The notes: generated by a model not told the origin, from the letters alone. DNA of 64,000 bases from Hevea brasiliensis (GCF_030052815.1 NC_079496.1:68313652-68377651), one strand, 5' to 3'; shown: positions 1-11,730, numbered from the stretch's first letter. Made by a program: numbers and translations.

Positions 1-304
1 AATTGAAAAAGGTTGAGATTTTGATATTGGAGTTTGAGAATGATTGAACATGGCTATTGGAAGTGTTTTTCACAGGTTCCGAAGAACTGTTTTCTCCATT
101 TTTAGCCGGTACTCTGCCGGATTTTCTATAAAATTTTCGGAACCTCAAATAAATTGTAATTTCAATAAATGGCTTAAATGAACTATATTTCACAAGTTAT
201 ATTCAAAACTATGATAAAAATTAATTAAGGTAAAATAGAGTGTGCTGGTACACCGTGTGACATTGCTTACTCGGATATATTGTACACGGGTAAGGGGTGT
301 CACA
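1..304 (+). mobile_element. 3' end of a Tekay-type gypsy LTR (plus strand)
   Basis: This stretch matches the last ~300 bp of the LTR of element G (compare 62290-62557). Shared landmarks are the segment ending in TTTTCGGAACC, a GTGCTGG/GTGCTCC motif and a terminal GGGTAAGGGGTGTCACA. The LTR ends exactly at 304 with CA and abuts RNase H coding sequence of the opposite strand. It is therefore probably the right LTR of another element that inserted into element A, with most of it left of the window. If so, the five bases after it (ATGCC, 305-309) should be the target duplication. Confidence 0.75.
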
Positions 305-1525
305 ATGCCTCCATATCTTAAATGCGAAGATAATTACTGCTAACTCCAAATTATGAGTAGGGTAATTCTTTTCATGTGGCCTTAACTACCTGAAAGCATA
401 TGCGACCACTTTCCCTTCTTGCATGAATACACACCCTAACTCATTATGTGAGGCATCACTGTAGACCACGAAGTCTTTTCCTGATACTGGCTGTGTTAAC
501 ACTGGTGCCTCTGTCAACATGGCTTTCAGCCTCTCAAAACTGGCTTGACACTTGTCATTCTAGTCAAATTTCATATTCTTGTGTAATAATTTGGTCATTG
601 GAGCAGCTATCAGCGAAAATCCCTTTAAAAATCTTCTATAATATCTAGCTAACCCCAAGAAACTTCTAATCTCAGTTGTATTTCTAGGAGGCTTCCATTC
701 CATCACTGCTTCAATCTTCTTGGGATCCACTCTAATCCCTTCAGCTGATACTACATGTCCAAGGAATGTAATCTCATTCAACCAGAACTCACACTTAGAT
801 AATTTAGCATACAGTTTCTTCTCTTTTAGAGTCTGCAGAACAATTCTCAAATGCTCATTATGTTCTGCTTTATCCTTGGAATACACCAGGATGTCATCAA
901 TGAAGACCACTACGAATCGATCTAAGTATGGATGGAAGATACGGTTCATAAGGTCCATGAATGCTACTGGAGTGTTTCTTAACCCAAATGGCATCACCAG
1001 GAATTCATAATGCCCATACATGGTTCTGAATGCAGTTTTAGGCACATCTGCATCCCTAACCCTTAGCTGATGATACCCTAATCTTAGATCAATCTTAGAA
1101 AACACACCAGCTCCCTTTAACTGATCAAACAGATCATCAATTCTAGGCAACGGATACTTATTCTTCACTGTTACTTTGTTTAACTGTCGAAACCTCAGTG
1201 TCCCATCTTTCTTCTTTACAAATAGTACCAGAGCTCTCCACAGTGACACACTGGAGTATATGAACCCCTTGCCTAGTAATTCTTGCAGCTGGACTTTTAA
1301 CTCTTTCAATTCAGCAGGTGTCATCCTATACGGAGCAATTAAAATTAGAGTTGTACCCGGAATAATCTCAATAGCAAATTCAACTTCCCTTTCTGGTGGC
1401 ATACTAGGCAATTCCTCAGGAAATACCTCAAAGAAATCCCTTACCGTGGGTATGTCAGACAAGTTAAATTTACCCTGCCTAGTGTCAACCACGTGTCCTA
1501 GATAGGCTTCACATTTCTCATACAT
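305..1525 (-). pseudogene. pol: Element A reverse transcriptase and partial RNase H
   Basis: Minus-strand pol segment. The frame from 1525 to 560 carries recognisable Ty3/gypsy RT blocks: a KKDGTLRF region, [34 protein letters not shown], the catalytic FIDDILVYS and [11 protein letters not shown]. Between TLRF and RQLNK the CIDY residues normal in this family are missing, which looks like a small in-frame deletion. A TAG near 557-559 replaces a Trp codon (TGG to TAG), after which RNase H continues ([17 protein letters not shown]) until it is cut at 305 by the LTR end on the left. It overlaps the protease frame by 28 bp because of a frameshift. Non-functional as written. Confidence 0.88.
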
Positions 1526-2067
1526 CTCCTTGCAACTGTAGCTGAGATGACATTGGACAAGAAATATGTCCTTTCACCCATAACTATTATTTCTTCATTC
1601 TCAGCAGTTTTCAGAGAGATTCTCTTCAATTTACAATCTACCATTGCATGATGATGGGATAACCAGTCCATTCCCAAAATCACATTAAACTCATGGAAAG
1701 GCAGTTCGATTAAATCTGCCGAAAACTCTTTCCCTTGAATCTTCAATGGACAGCCCTTATATAGATTGTTTACTACTACACTGTGGCCTAGCGGATTTGT
1801 AACCAGAATGTCTTGGTCACTTTCCTCTACTGGTATTCCCTTTTCTACAGGCAACTTGATACAAATATATGAATGAGTAGATCCAGGATCCACTAATGCA
1901 TGCACAAAAGTATTATAGAGGAGGAACGTACCCTTGATGACATCTAGAGCATCCTGTTCCTCCTGTGCCCTTATAGCAAAGGCTCTGGCTGGTTTTCTAC
2001 CTTCTGCTCTCTCCACAGACTCTGATACAGGTTTTTGTGAAGTACCGGCTACCTCATCCTTACCCAA
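1498..2067 (-). pseudogene. pol: Element A aspartic protease region
   Basis: Minus-strand segment between gag and RT. It carries the retropepsin-like active-site stretch VDPGSTHSYI followed by ILGMDWLSHHHAMVDC, which is diagnostic of the protease/linker of plant Ty3/gypsy elements. DPG in place of DSG or DTG also occurs in element C, so it looks like a property of this group and not a private mutation. A frameshift near 1500-1525 separates it from the RT frame, whereas in intact relatives the two are one polyprotein. The family role is self-cleavage of the Gag-Pol precursor inside the virus-like particle. Confidence 0.82.
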
Positions 2068-3175
2068 CTTTCTACCCCTTGAGGACAGGCCTAACAGTTG
2101 ATACCGGAGTAGATGTAGCAGTTATGCGTGAACAATCGCAAATTAGGTGGTCTGTAGACACACACCGTAAACAAGCACCTATCATCCTCTAACATTCCCC
2201 CTTATGTCATTTTTGGCAATGTGGGTAAGCAATAGATATTGTTGGGGCTGGTCCCCTGAACCCTGTCCCTAGAGAGCTAGCCACTGAAGGTGTGGACTGG
2301 CCTCTCCTCGATGCAAACTGAGATTTGGGCCTCTGCGACTGACCCTGACTTAGTGCTCTACTGAAACTCTGAGTAGGCGAACCTATGAATTTCTTACTAG
2401 GGGCAGAAGATGTACTGGTCTGACCCTGACCTCTTTTCTACTGTCTATCCCTTCTGTTCTGCTCATTTATTCTAACTTTTTCAACCTTCAATGCGGCTTC
2501 CACTAAATTGGAAAACTCTATAATCCCCAAGGCTATAATCATTACTTTAATGTTATCATTGAGTCCTTCCCCAAATCTCTTGCATCTCTCAATCTCATTA
2601 GGGACTATTTCCCGCCCCTAGTGGCTCAGTCTGATAAATTCTCTTTCATATTCAGCCACTGTCAGCTATCTCTGGTGTAGGGTAATAAATTCCCTTCTTT
2701 TCTCTTCCAGATATACATTGCCCACGTACTTCTTTCTGAACTCAGTGAGAAAGAAATCCCAAGTTATTTGTTCTAGTGGCACCTCACTAGTCACTGTATC
2801 CCACCATTGGTATGCATCATCTTGCAGTAGTGATACAGCAGCTTTCAAATTCTGCTATGGAGTATAATGAAGTTGTTTCAAGACTCTTCCAGTTCTGTCC
2901 AACTAGTTTTCAGCTGTGAGAGAATCATCTTCCCTTTTGCCCAGAAAATCCACTGCTCCGAACTTTCTAAGTTTCTCCATAAGAGATTTTTGATGTGAAG
3001 GTGGTGGTGGTGGCATAACTCCTGCTATTTGTCTAAAGAACTCAGCCACTTGCCGAAATGTGGCTGTTGCATCTGGTACTGGTGGAGCAGGTTCCCTCTT
3101 GTCTCCTGGTTCAGTCATAGATGGAGCATGACACTCCACCTCGTCCTTGACCGCTCCCTGCGATGTGGAGTCCAT
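2068..3175 (-). pseudogene. gag: Element A gag (broken)
   Basis: Minus-strand gag. The start is taken as the ATG at 3175-3173 because the peptide then begins MDSTSQ..., matching MDHSSQ... of element G, while an upstream in-frame Met (3199) has no counterpart. It contains a proline-rich stretch, KLRKFGAVDFLGKREDD and the capsid-like blocks DDAYQWWDTV and WDFFLTEFRKKYVG. Several stops interrupt the frame, including a TAG at 2857-2855 that lies at exactly the same codon as a TAG in G, and others around 2665 and 2620. The zinc-knuckle region (about 2200-2100) is degraded. The family role is the nucleocapsid/capsid protein of the virus-like particle. Confidence 0.85.
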
Positions 3176-3280
3176 ATTCTGATCAAAATAAAAAATCAAA
3201 AGATCTGCATTAGAGTTATCTTAACACTTACAATGCAATGCATGATATGCAAACTATCTAAGTCCAGAAACGCCTAAATT

Positions 3281-3299
3281 GTGCTCTGATACCACTAAA
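3281..3299 (-). promoter_or_regulatory. Element A primer binding site (tRNA-iMet type)
   Basis: On the minus strand the sequence just inside the LTR reads TTTAGTGGTATCAGAGCAC. TGGTATCAGAGC is the usual plant primer site complementary to the 3' end of initiator tRNA-Met. It lies directly next to the LTR end (CA on the minus strand at 3301-3300) and about 105 bp from the gag start, which fixes the element's orientation. Confidence 0.85.
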
Positions 3300-4977
3300 T
3301 GCCTCACCCGTCTACAGTGTAGCCGAGCAAGGCGTGCTACACAGCGTGCTGGAGCACCTAGTCCATTATTATCTCATTTCCTGAACTCAATTTGATTTTA
3401 AGAAGTCTTTTATGTAAAATTCATATCATGCTGGTTCTATTTTTATACTTTAATAAAATCAGTGTTTCAAAAATGGTAATAAAATTCTGGCAAGGTGCCG
3501 TCTGTATTTCGGACAAACTGTCCTTCTAAACCTGTTAAAAATAGTTCAATATGATAATATTTTCAAAATCTCAACTATTTCATAGTTTCAAAATACAATC
3601 CATCATAATTTACATTCATCCAAATACTCTCCATAGGAGTTTAATATGTACAATTTATTACAAGCCTTAAAGTTTTAGAATATACAAAATTACATAACAA
3701 AATGTCAAAATACAACTGATAGTCATTACAAAGATCCTAAGTCCTACTATGTATGCAGTGTAGTGCAGATGACTCTGAACTCTTGTGCAGATCTGATGTC
3801 TCACCCAGTCATAGGTCTGCTGGGCTCCCTAGCTGTGTCTCCAATACCTACGCATAGCAAAAGTAACGCGCTAAGTAATTCTGCTTAGTCGTGGCAAATA
3901 TAAAGAAATATACACTAAAATAAAATAAATGAATTGTTTATGAATTTATGACATCGATATTCTTTGCAGTTGTTGTTTCTACTTTTATTTGCTAACCTTT
4001 CATTTTTGCTAATTTTGCTAATTTTGGTGGTACTGTATGTCAATAAACTAAATTTAGCTATTTGAATTTAATAATGCATAAATTAACTACCTGTGTAGCC
4101 TATACACTGACCAGACTGGATAAATGGATATACTTGCACTAGGTAGCTAGTACCTCGATCCGTCACACCATCGGTCACAAAGTGTCTCTCGGTGTGCAAA
4201 CAGTGTGGCTAAAAAGCCATATAGTCAATTCAGTGATAAGTCGAGTATAATAACATAATACGTATAGCCGTAAGCTATTAAAGTCACAGTGCATCATAAT
4301 ATGCCGTAAAAGCACAGTATGGCATAAAGCCATTTACAGAATAGCTGTCAAAATCCTATTGGCATGCCAACCTATCCAAACTAGTCAACTAGGCAAACTA
4401 GGGCACATTATAAATTAATTATTTAATTCTTCATTTTTTTGAGTTTACTAGTTATCATATAATTCACAAGTCAATGTAAATATTGACCTTTTTAGATATC
4501 ATGGATAAATTGATTCTAATATCAACATATCACAATTTGTAATTCAATATGCTGCCAATATAGTACAATTTACCCTTTTCACAAGTTGGCATTTGTTGCC
4601 AAATTACTTCAAGCTTTATTATATGTAAATGTCAAATTTTCAGTTTTAGTATGCTAGATTAGTCTAGCTTAATGTCCTATTTCTCTTAGTTTTTAGCTTC
4701 TGGTCAAAGAAGCAAAATTGTAGCTCTATGTCTTATTGAACTTTTGGCAAAAATTTCAGGTCATTCTGAGTTGTATAGACCAAGATATGGTCAATTTACT
4801 AAAGCTGGACTGATTGCATCTTTAGTACAAAATTTGGTCAATTTTAGGTCAAATTCAGTTGTGGCAGTTTTGGTAACCAAACTTGGGCAAGCAATTTGAG
4901 TTGGTTCTGGCCATTTCTGGGCTTTGGTGTTTTCATAAGAATTGTAGCTCTATGTCTAAGTTTTCCATGGTAAAAAT
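3300..4977 (-). repeat. Element A 5' LTR, inner piece
   Basis: This is the 3' part of the A LTR (minus strand). It contains the GGTGCTCCAGCACGCTGTGTAGC / GGCTACACTGTAG terminal region shared with G and H, a degenerate counterpart of the ATGCC/CATGGC repeat block (about 4200-4330), and from 4660 on a region aligning with C LTR sequence near 39420-39680. It is interrupted after AAAAT (4973-4977) by copia E and resumes at 23801. No gene was seen in it. Confidence 0.8.
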
Positions 4978-6584
4978 TGTTAGTAGTATGCCCTAGAGCA
5001 TATCATTTAGTATGTATCTTGTACATGTTTTTATTAATAAAAGGCACTTCCACTTTTCTGTTTACATAATATATTTATGTGTAAGAGAAAAGGTCTATTA
5101 ATATTTTGTTAGAATTTCTATTCTTAAGTTGTTAAGAATATGAGTGACAGTATTTCTAGTACAAAGCATCATAAATAGGTTCACAATCGAGGATACTTCA
5201 CAATAAGGACATGACTTATCCAGAAAGATTGTATTCATGTTTGTTCCCAAGTTATTTATATGAGATATAAATAAGAAGGAATGGTAAGTCTCATGCCATA
5301 TAACAAACATGATAGGCACTTATACATGATAAGTAGGCCGAACCAGTGACACTTATGACAAGCACATGGAGTTTACTCTTGTCAATGCATTGTCATAAAT
5401 CATATCAGTGCATATAATCTTTAGACCTGAGATAGCATAGTTATCTTATATATAGGTGGTTTGAGTTTGATACTGCTTTCATACTTGTACTGTGTGTGGG
5501 TATATGGGCATGTGTTGGCTCCTACTAGTTATATATGGAGGTAGGTGTTGATCAAGATGGAATCTGTTCCTCTAAGTAAATAGGGATAAAATCCTTTGTT
5601 CATTAATTGTTCTTGATATTTCAAGTTCCTAGCCAGGACAGATAGATTTATTCAAAAAGAGTTTCTGATGAGAAAATCTTTTTAATCAAGAACTGGAATT
5701 AAAAAAGAACATAATATTCATAGCAAATGGAGTTTGACATAAACCATGACTCTAGCTTGAGTTGAAATTTTGTAACAGAGAGATTCCAGCGCATGGTAAC
5801 ATATAATTATTGGTTCATTTAAGGTAAACCTTATTACTAATTGGTTGGCCATGGCATGCTATGCTAGGTGTTAACCATGGCCTATGAGGTGCATAAAATG
5901 ATTTAGAGAAATCATTTATGTTAAGGAAGTGTTCTGATGATATTAAGAGTTGATATTATATCTCATTGCTAATTAGTGATGAGCCTAATAAGTCACACAC
6001 ATACACAAGTTATCACCTAATTAAATATGATTTAATTAATTAATTAATTAAAGAGTTTAATTGATTAATTAAATAGGTTTGGTTTGCAATTAGATTGCAA
6101 AGTCCCTAGCATGACTTGAAACCAAATCTAGATTATTAGATGTATAGTATAAGTTAATTTTATATTTAAAGTGTTTAAATATGAATTTAATTAATGAGAA
6201 ATTAATTAATAGAGATTAATTAATTAATTTATATTTGATATAAATTGATTAGAAGAAGAGAAATAATTATTTTGGGTTGAGAACTCAAAATTAAGACACA
6301 GGGGCATTTTGGTCATTTCATAGGGTGACATGTGGCACCATGAGATGGTGACACATGGCACTACACATAAGCTTGCCAAATGTTTTTTAATCATGTAAGA
6401 TGATTTAAACTAAGATTAAATATAGGTTTAACACTTAGCACAATATGATTGGGTCAATTAAACCTAGAACCAATCAGAGGGTGACATGTGGCAAGGGTTT
6501 TATGTGTTGACCTACCTATATAAGTGTTGTTATGAAAAGAAAACAACACAATCAGCAGCTGATACCCTTGGTGCCGCCACCCAA
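4978..6584 (+). repeat. Element E 5' LTR, 3'-truncated
   Basis: It matches the E 3' LTR (21698-23800) from base 1 up to GCCGCCACCCAA, then jumps into the internal leader (GTGTGGCGGCATGC, found in B at about 27434). About 500 bp of LTR end plus roughly 100 bp of leader including the primer site are gone, consistent with an illegitimate-recombination deletion. The antisense 85-codon frame present in most sister LTRs is shortened to 73 codons here (5319-5098). Confidence 0.85.
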
Positions 6585-8224
6585 TGGTTGTGTGGCGGCA
6601 TGCTTGATGAACTCCAACATGGCGCGCATGGTTTGGGTTTCATGGGTGGTGCAAGGTTTGGCTTTTTAATTCTGCAATTGTTTTATGATCTAAGGCCTAT
6701 CCTATGACTAATTAAAGTGTTTAATTAGTAGTTTTAATCACACAATTAAATTTTGATTCAAATCAGAATTTTAAAACTTATTTGAATGTGATTCAAATCT
6801 GAATTTTAAAAGTTGTTTGAATGTGATTCAAATCTGAATTTTTAAAGTTGTTTGAATCATATTTAAATCTGATTTTTTAAAGTTGTTTGAATAATATTCA
6901 AATCTGAATTTTTAAAAATTGTTTGAATGTGATTCAAATCTGATTTTTAAAAATTGTTTGAATGTGATTCAAATCTGAATTTTTTAAGGTTATTTGAATG
7001 TGATTCAAATATGAATTTTTAAATTTGTTTGAATCATATTCAAATCTGGATTTTTAAGTTGAATATGAGATATTCAATTTAATTTAAGTATGTATATTTT
7101 ATTTAATTGTTAAATAGTGATATGCATGATGGATGATCATGGACTATAAAAGACCAATGTGATTGGATTTATTTCTTTTACGTTTCTTTGGAATTGTAAA
7201 TTAATTAATTTATTTTAATTTATTTTGGGCATATATTATTAAGGTTGTAAATAATTTTGTGTTGTAATTTCATTTATTTAAGTTCTTGTAAATTCGCCTT
7301 AGTATGCCAAGGATTACTATGTAATATTGGATTGTAAGAAGTTCAAGGAAGTCAAGAGCATTGGTGGGACCAGTGGGAGGAATTCAAGATCAAGTGTTGA
7401 TTATGTACTCCTTCAACAACTCTTGTAAAATGAATGAATGAAATATACCTAGGAATGCCCTGATTCAATTCTTGGTGGCTCAGAATTGAATCCCTTAGAA
7501 AGTCCATGATCATACCATATTTTCTGCTTATCCATGAATGCATGAGATGCATGGGAATGTATGCAATTATATGATATATGCATGCTAAATGGATAATATG
7601 CAAAGTGAGACCTTAATAGTAATTAGGATGACCATAAAATCTTCCAAACAAATGATTAAGTTGGAAATGCTATAATTAAAGTAATTATAACATGGGCAAT
7701 TATTTTAAGAAATTTTAAATAATTACATAAGATGCAATTAATTTAGGCGATTTTCTTAAAAATAATTGTTAAGCATGAGATGTTGTAAATATGTAAATGG
7801 TTTGGTGGCCAATATTGGATGTACCTGAGGACATTAAAATTATTTGAATAATTACTGGCTCAATCGGATCAACTTAACTGATGCAAGATAAGTCAATAAT
7901 GGATGTACTTGAGATTTTGAGCATTAGGGGCATGGTAAAGGATTGAACCTCACATGAGATGTGATGGGCAAGGTGTTGCTCACTTATAGTTTATTATAAT
8001 TCCAATAATGGATATGCCTGAGGATGATCAATAGAATTATAAGAATTCAATCACCCACTAGAAATCCATCCAACTAGGATTTTCGTTTTCTACTATGGAA
8101 GTGCAGGATTCGCTAAGTTAGTGGGAGGACCAATTTGATTAAAAGACCATAATCATTTTGGTTAATTACATGATACATTTACTAATTAATCTGCTTATTT
8201 TCTGCAGTTAATTTTCTGATAATA
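6585..8224 (+). other. Element E 5' untranslated leader
   Basis: About 1.6 kb between the truncated LTR and the gag start. It holds the hairpin array (6754-7077) and an AT-rich remainder conserved with the leaders of F, B and D, including a repeated motif of the type AATGGATGTACCTGAGGA at several points (about 7815, 7897 and 8005). No coding frame is supported. Long leaders are usual for elements of this kind. Confidence 0.7.
6754..7077 (+). repeat. Tandem hairpin array in copia E leader
   Basis: About nine units of roughly 33-36 bp. Each is built around TTTGAAT-nnn-ATTCAAA, followed by TCTGAATTTTTAAA-like sequence. The three-base loop varies (GTG, CAT, AAT) while most stem arms stay complementary. 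The array closes with TTGAATATGAGATATTCAA (7059-7077), a perfect 8-bp stem with a GAG loop. Homologous arrays occur in F, B and D. Confidence 0.85.
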
Positions 8225-8818
8225 ATAAGCACAGAACAACCACCACCATCCAATATCCTTGCAAGCATACTTGATCGCAATAGGTTGACAGGACCTAATC
8301 GGTCTGATTGGCTAAGAAATTTGAAACTTGTCCTGAACTTTGAACATATAGGATATGTTCTAGACTCAAATAGTCCTGGTCCCTTACCTCCAGAGGCCAC
8401 TCAAGAGGAACATGAAACTTTGGACAAGTGGAAGGAGCATGATATGAGAGCTAAGTGTTACATACTTGCTTCCATGAGTAATGAGTTACAAAAGTAGCAT
8501 GAGAACATGCAGAGTGCGAGTGAGATCCTCCTTCACCTACAAGAGTTGTATGGTGAGCATAGTAGGAATGCTAGGTATGAGATATCTAGGCAGCTGTTCC
8601 ACATGAGGATGTGTGAGGGACAGAATGTTGGGGATTATGTCCATAAGATGATTCGGCTAATTAAGCAGCTAGAACATTTTGACTTTAACATTGATTTCCA
8701 ACTACAGACGGATTTGATCCTTCAGTCCCTTACTGAGTCTTTTGGGAATTTTGTGACAAATTTCCATATGACTCAATATGCTGGTTATTGCCCAAAAGAA
8801 TATGCTGAGCAATAAAAG
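8225..8818 (+). pseudogene. gag: Element E gag (broken)
   Basis: Copia gag. The expected start codon is ATA at 8225-8227 where F and D have ATG, so initiation is lost. Recognisable blocks are RLTGPNRSDWLRNLKL, the retrotran_gag-like LQELYGEHSRNARYEISRQL and QTDLILQSL. A TAG at 8492-8494 replaces a Gln codon (QK*HENMQ). After FVTNFHMT a deletion relative to B removes the KQECTLA segment and shifts the frame, ending at 8818. In this family Gag forms the cytoplasmic virus-like particle that packages the RNA. Confidence 0.85.
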
Positions 8819-9473
8819 AAAAGAGGTAGCTTTGATTGCATTTTCTTCTACTGGAAAGTCCAATAAGAAGAAGGGCAATAAGAAGAAGAAATCTCAGATT
8901 CCTGGTCCTTCCAAGAAAATAACTAAATAGAAAGGGAAGACTAAAGCTGATGGAGACAAAGGAAAGTGTTTCCACTGTCAGAAGGATTGGCACTGGAAAA
9001 GGAACTGTCCTGAGTATCTTACTTCTCTGAAGGACAAGAAGGATACACCTTCGGAAGGTATGTCCATATCTTGTTATTTAGATTCTGATGATACTCATAG
9101 TTCATCTACAGCTTGGGTTTTAGATCCTGGTGCCAGTTCTCACATTTCTAATGATATGCAGGAACTAGCAAATAGTAGTAGTTTGCATTCTCGAGATGTT
9201 AGACTCCGGATTGGCAATAGCTCAAATGTTGAAGCTTTAACCATAGGATCTAAATCTTTTTACATGTCTGGACATGTTTTGTGTTTGGATAATATTTTAT
9301 ATGTACCTGATGCTTTTAAGAACATCATTTCTATATCTAGTTTGACTAGAAATGGCTATGAATTTCAGTTCACAAATGATGTTTGTAATATTTATTTTGG
9401 AAATAAATATGTTGGTTCGGGTTATATGAATGATGGTCTTATTATTTGGATACTAATGACAAACACAAAATGA
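8819..9473 (+). pseudogene. pol: Element E gag C-terminus (zinc knuckle) and protease
   Basis: A lysine-rich basic stretch is followed by a CCHC zinc knuckle (CFHCQKDWHWKRNC, about 8966-9010) with Trp where Gly usually precedes His. The protease frame begins near 9060 and contains WVLDPGASSHI; sisters B and D have D-T-G at the same place, so this copy has a Thr-to-Pro change in the catalytic triplet. It continues through LYVPDAFKNIISISSLT and then shifts frame at about 9440 (ATGATGGTCTTATTATTTGG lacks bases found in B), which ends the frame at 9473. Confidence 0.82.
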
Positions 9474-10419
9474 ATGCAAGTGATCTAAAAGAATGCAATG
9501 CCACGGTGAAAATCAACTCTAGTTCAAAATATGTTTGGCACTTAAGGTTATGTCATGTTGCAGAAGATAGGATTGCAAAACTGGAGAAAATGGGGATTCT
9601 ATCCTCATTAGGCTCTGAGCCTACTCCAACTTGTGAATCTTGCCTTCAGGGTAAAATGACTAGATCACCCTTTGTTGGACAAGGGCTAAGGGTTGAAAAT
9701 ATTTTGAGCTAATACATAGTGATGTATGTCGTCCATTTAAGGAAATGGCTAGAGGCGGTTTTCATTACTTTATTACCTTTACTGATAATAAATCAAGGTT
9801 TGGGTATTTGTATTTGATGAAATATAAACATGAATCCTTTGAAAAGTTCAAAGAATTTAAATCTGAAGTAGAAAATCAAACAGAAAAGAGTATTAAAGCA
9901 CTTTGATCAGATCGTGGAGGTGAATATTTTAGTACTGAATTTGATGAATACTTGAGAGAGCACGACATTGTTTCCCAGCTGACTTCTCCAGAAACGCCAC
10001 AGCTGAATGGTGTATCTAAAAGGAGAAATCATACCCTATTGGATGTGGTACATAGTATGATGAGCTATACCGATATGCCAATCTCCTTTTAGGGATTTGC
10101 ATTAGAATCAGCTTTGTATATTCTAAATAGGATTCCATCAAAATTAGTTTCTTCCACACCTTATGAGATATGGCATGGAAGAAAACCAAGTCTTAAGCAT
10201 GTTAAGATTTAGGGTTGTCCAGCTTATATCAAAAAACTGAACACTAATAAATTGGAAACTAGATCAGAAAAGGGTCGATTTGTTGGATATTGAAAAGATA
10301 GTTTTAGATATTATTTTTATTTGCCTACATCACAAAAGGTTGTGGTGAGTAGAGATGCTACATTTCTTGAATAATAGTTTGTTTAAGAAGGAGGCAAAGG
10401 AAGGAAAATAGAGTTAGAA
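9446..10419 (+). pseudogene. pol: Element E integrase (broken)
   Basis: The N-terminal zinc-binding part is visible as HLRLCH...CESC (the first motif has Cys where F has Gly), followed by GKMTRSPFVGQ. A single-base loss near 9705 shifts the frame before the first catalytic Asp (HSDVC). The core is readable but broken: a TGA near 9904 replaces Arg just before SDRGGEY (second Asp), and TAG stops near 10090 and 10210 replace Trp codons. The Glu of the DDE triad would lie near 10015 (NGVSKRR here), where GAA appears to have become AAA (Lys). Inactive as written. Confidence 0.8.
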
Positions 10420-11730
10420 TTGGAGAATTATGACCAACCAACAGATCAAATGGATATAGATCAATCTAGTCAACTTACACCCATTGATGAAACATCTACA
10501 GCTATTCCTCGTAGAACAACCAGGATATCTCACCCACTAGTGAGATATGGTTTCCTTCATGAAGAAGAACAAGAGTTGTCTATTCATGAAGAAGTAGATC
10601 ATGGAGATGATCCACTTACCTATGAAGAAGCTATATCAGATATAGACTCTTCAAAATGGATTGATGCTACGAAATCCGAGATTGATTCCATGTATAAGAA
10701 TCAAGTTTTGGATCTTGTTGACCCACTTAAAGGTATTGTACCTATAAGGAACAAATGGGATTTCAAGAAAAAAATTGGTTCTGATGGAAAAGTAGAGACC
10801 TACAAGGCAAGGCTAATAGTGAAAGGGTTTTGCCAAAGGCAAGGAATCAACTACAAGGAGACTTTCTTGCCTGTTGCCATGCTTAAATCAATTAGGATTC
10901 TATTAGCAATGGCTGCATACTATGATTATGAGATTTGGCAGATGGATGTCAAAACAGCTTTTTTCAATGGATACATTAAAGAAAACATTTTCATGGAACA
11001 ACCTAAGGGTTTTGAATCCCAAGATGGTTCCAAGGTATGCAAGCTAAAATGATCCATTTATGGGTTGAAGCTAGCTTCGAGGAGTTGGAACATCCGTTTT
11101 GATAAAGCCATTAAATCATTTGGTTTTATCAAAAATGAGGATGAGCCATGTGTATATAAAAAGGTTAGTGACAGTGCTATCACTTGCCTTGTCTTATATG
11201 TGGATGATATACTGTTGATGGGTAATGACACAAGTATGTTAACAACTGTAATGGTATGGTTGTCAAATACATTCTCCATGAAAGACTTAGGGGAGGCAAC
11301 CTATATTCTTGGGATTCGCATCTATAGAGATAGAGCGAAAAGAATAATTGGTTTATCCCAAAGTCTATACTTGGAAAAGGTGTTAAAGAGGTTTAACATG
11401 CTTGATTCCAAGAGAGGATTGTTACCAGTGAGACATGGTATCCATCTTTCTAAAGAGATGTCTCCAAAGACACCTGAAGAAAGAGATAAAATGGCCAGGA
11501 TTCCATATGCTTCGGCTATTGGAAGTTCAATATATGCAATGTTGTGTACTATGCCGGATATCGCATATGCTATTAGTTTGACTAACAGGTATCAATCCAA
11601 TCCAGGTTTGGAACACTGGATAGCTGTCAAGAATATCCTTAAGTACTTGAGAAGAACTAAGGATTTATTCTTGATTTATGGAGGAGGAGACTTGCAATTG
11701 GATGGTTATACTGATTCTAATTTTCAATAA
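10420..11730 (+). pseudogene. pol: Element E reverse transcriptase
   Basis: Two long frames (10420-11052 and 11065-11730) are separated by a TGA at 11050-11052 that replaces Arg in KLKRSIYGLK; the frame is otherwise continuous. Copia RT blocks in order are WIDATKSEIDSMYKN, KARLIVKGF, IWQMDVKTAFFNG (catalytic Asp), LKLASRSW (Gln changed to Leu), the YVDDILLMG catalytic box at about 11200-11226 and RIIGLSQSLYLEKVLKRFNM. It is one of the better preserved RT copies in the window. RNA-templated DNA synthesis is the family function. Confidence 0.87.

Noticed and set aside
720..1505. Plus-strand frames opposite RT of element A
   Set aside because: They are the complement of clear RT and linker coding and have no domain of their own.
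7352..7603. 83-codon minus-strand frame repeated at 15064-15396 and 28254-28448
   Set aside because: It is antisense in the copia leader, varies in length and is interrupted between copies. It recurs through element copying and shows no sign of being a gene.
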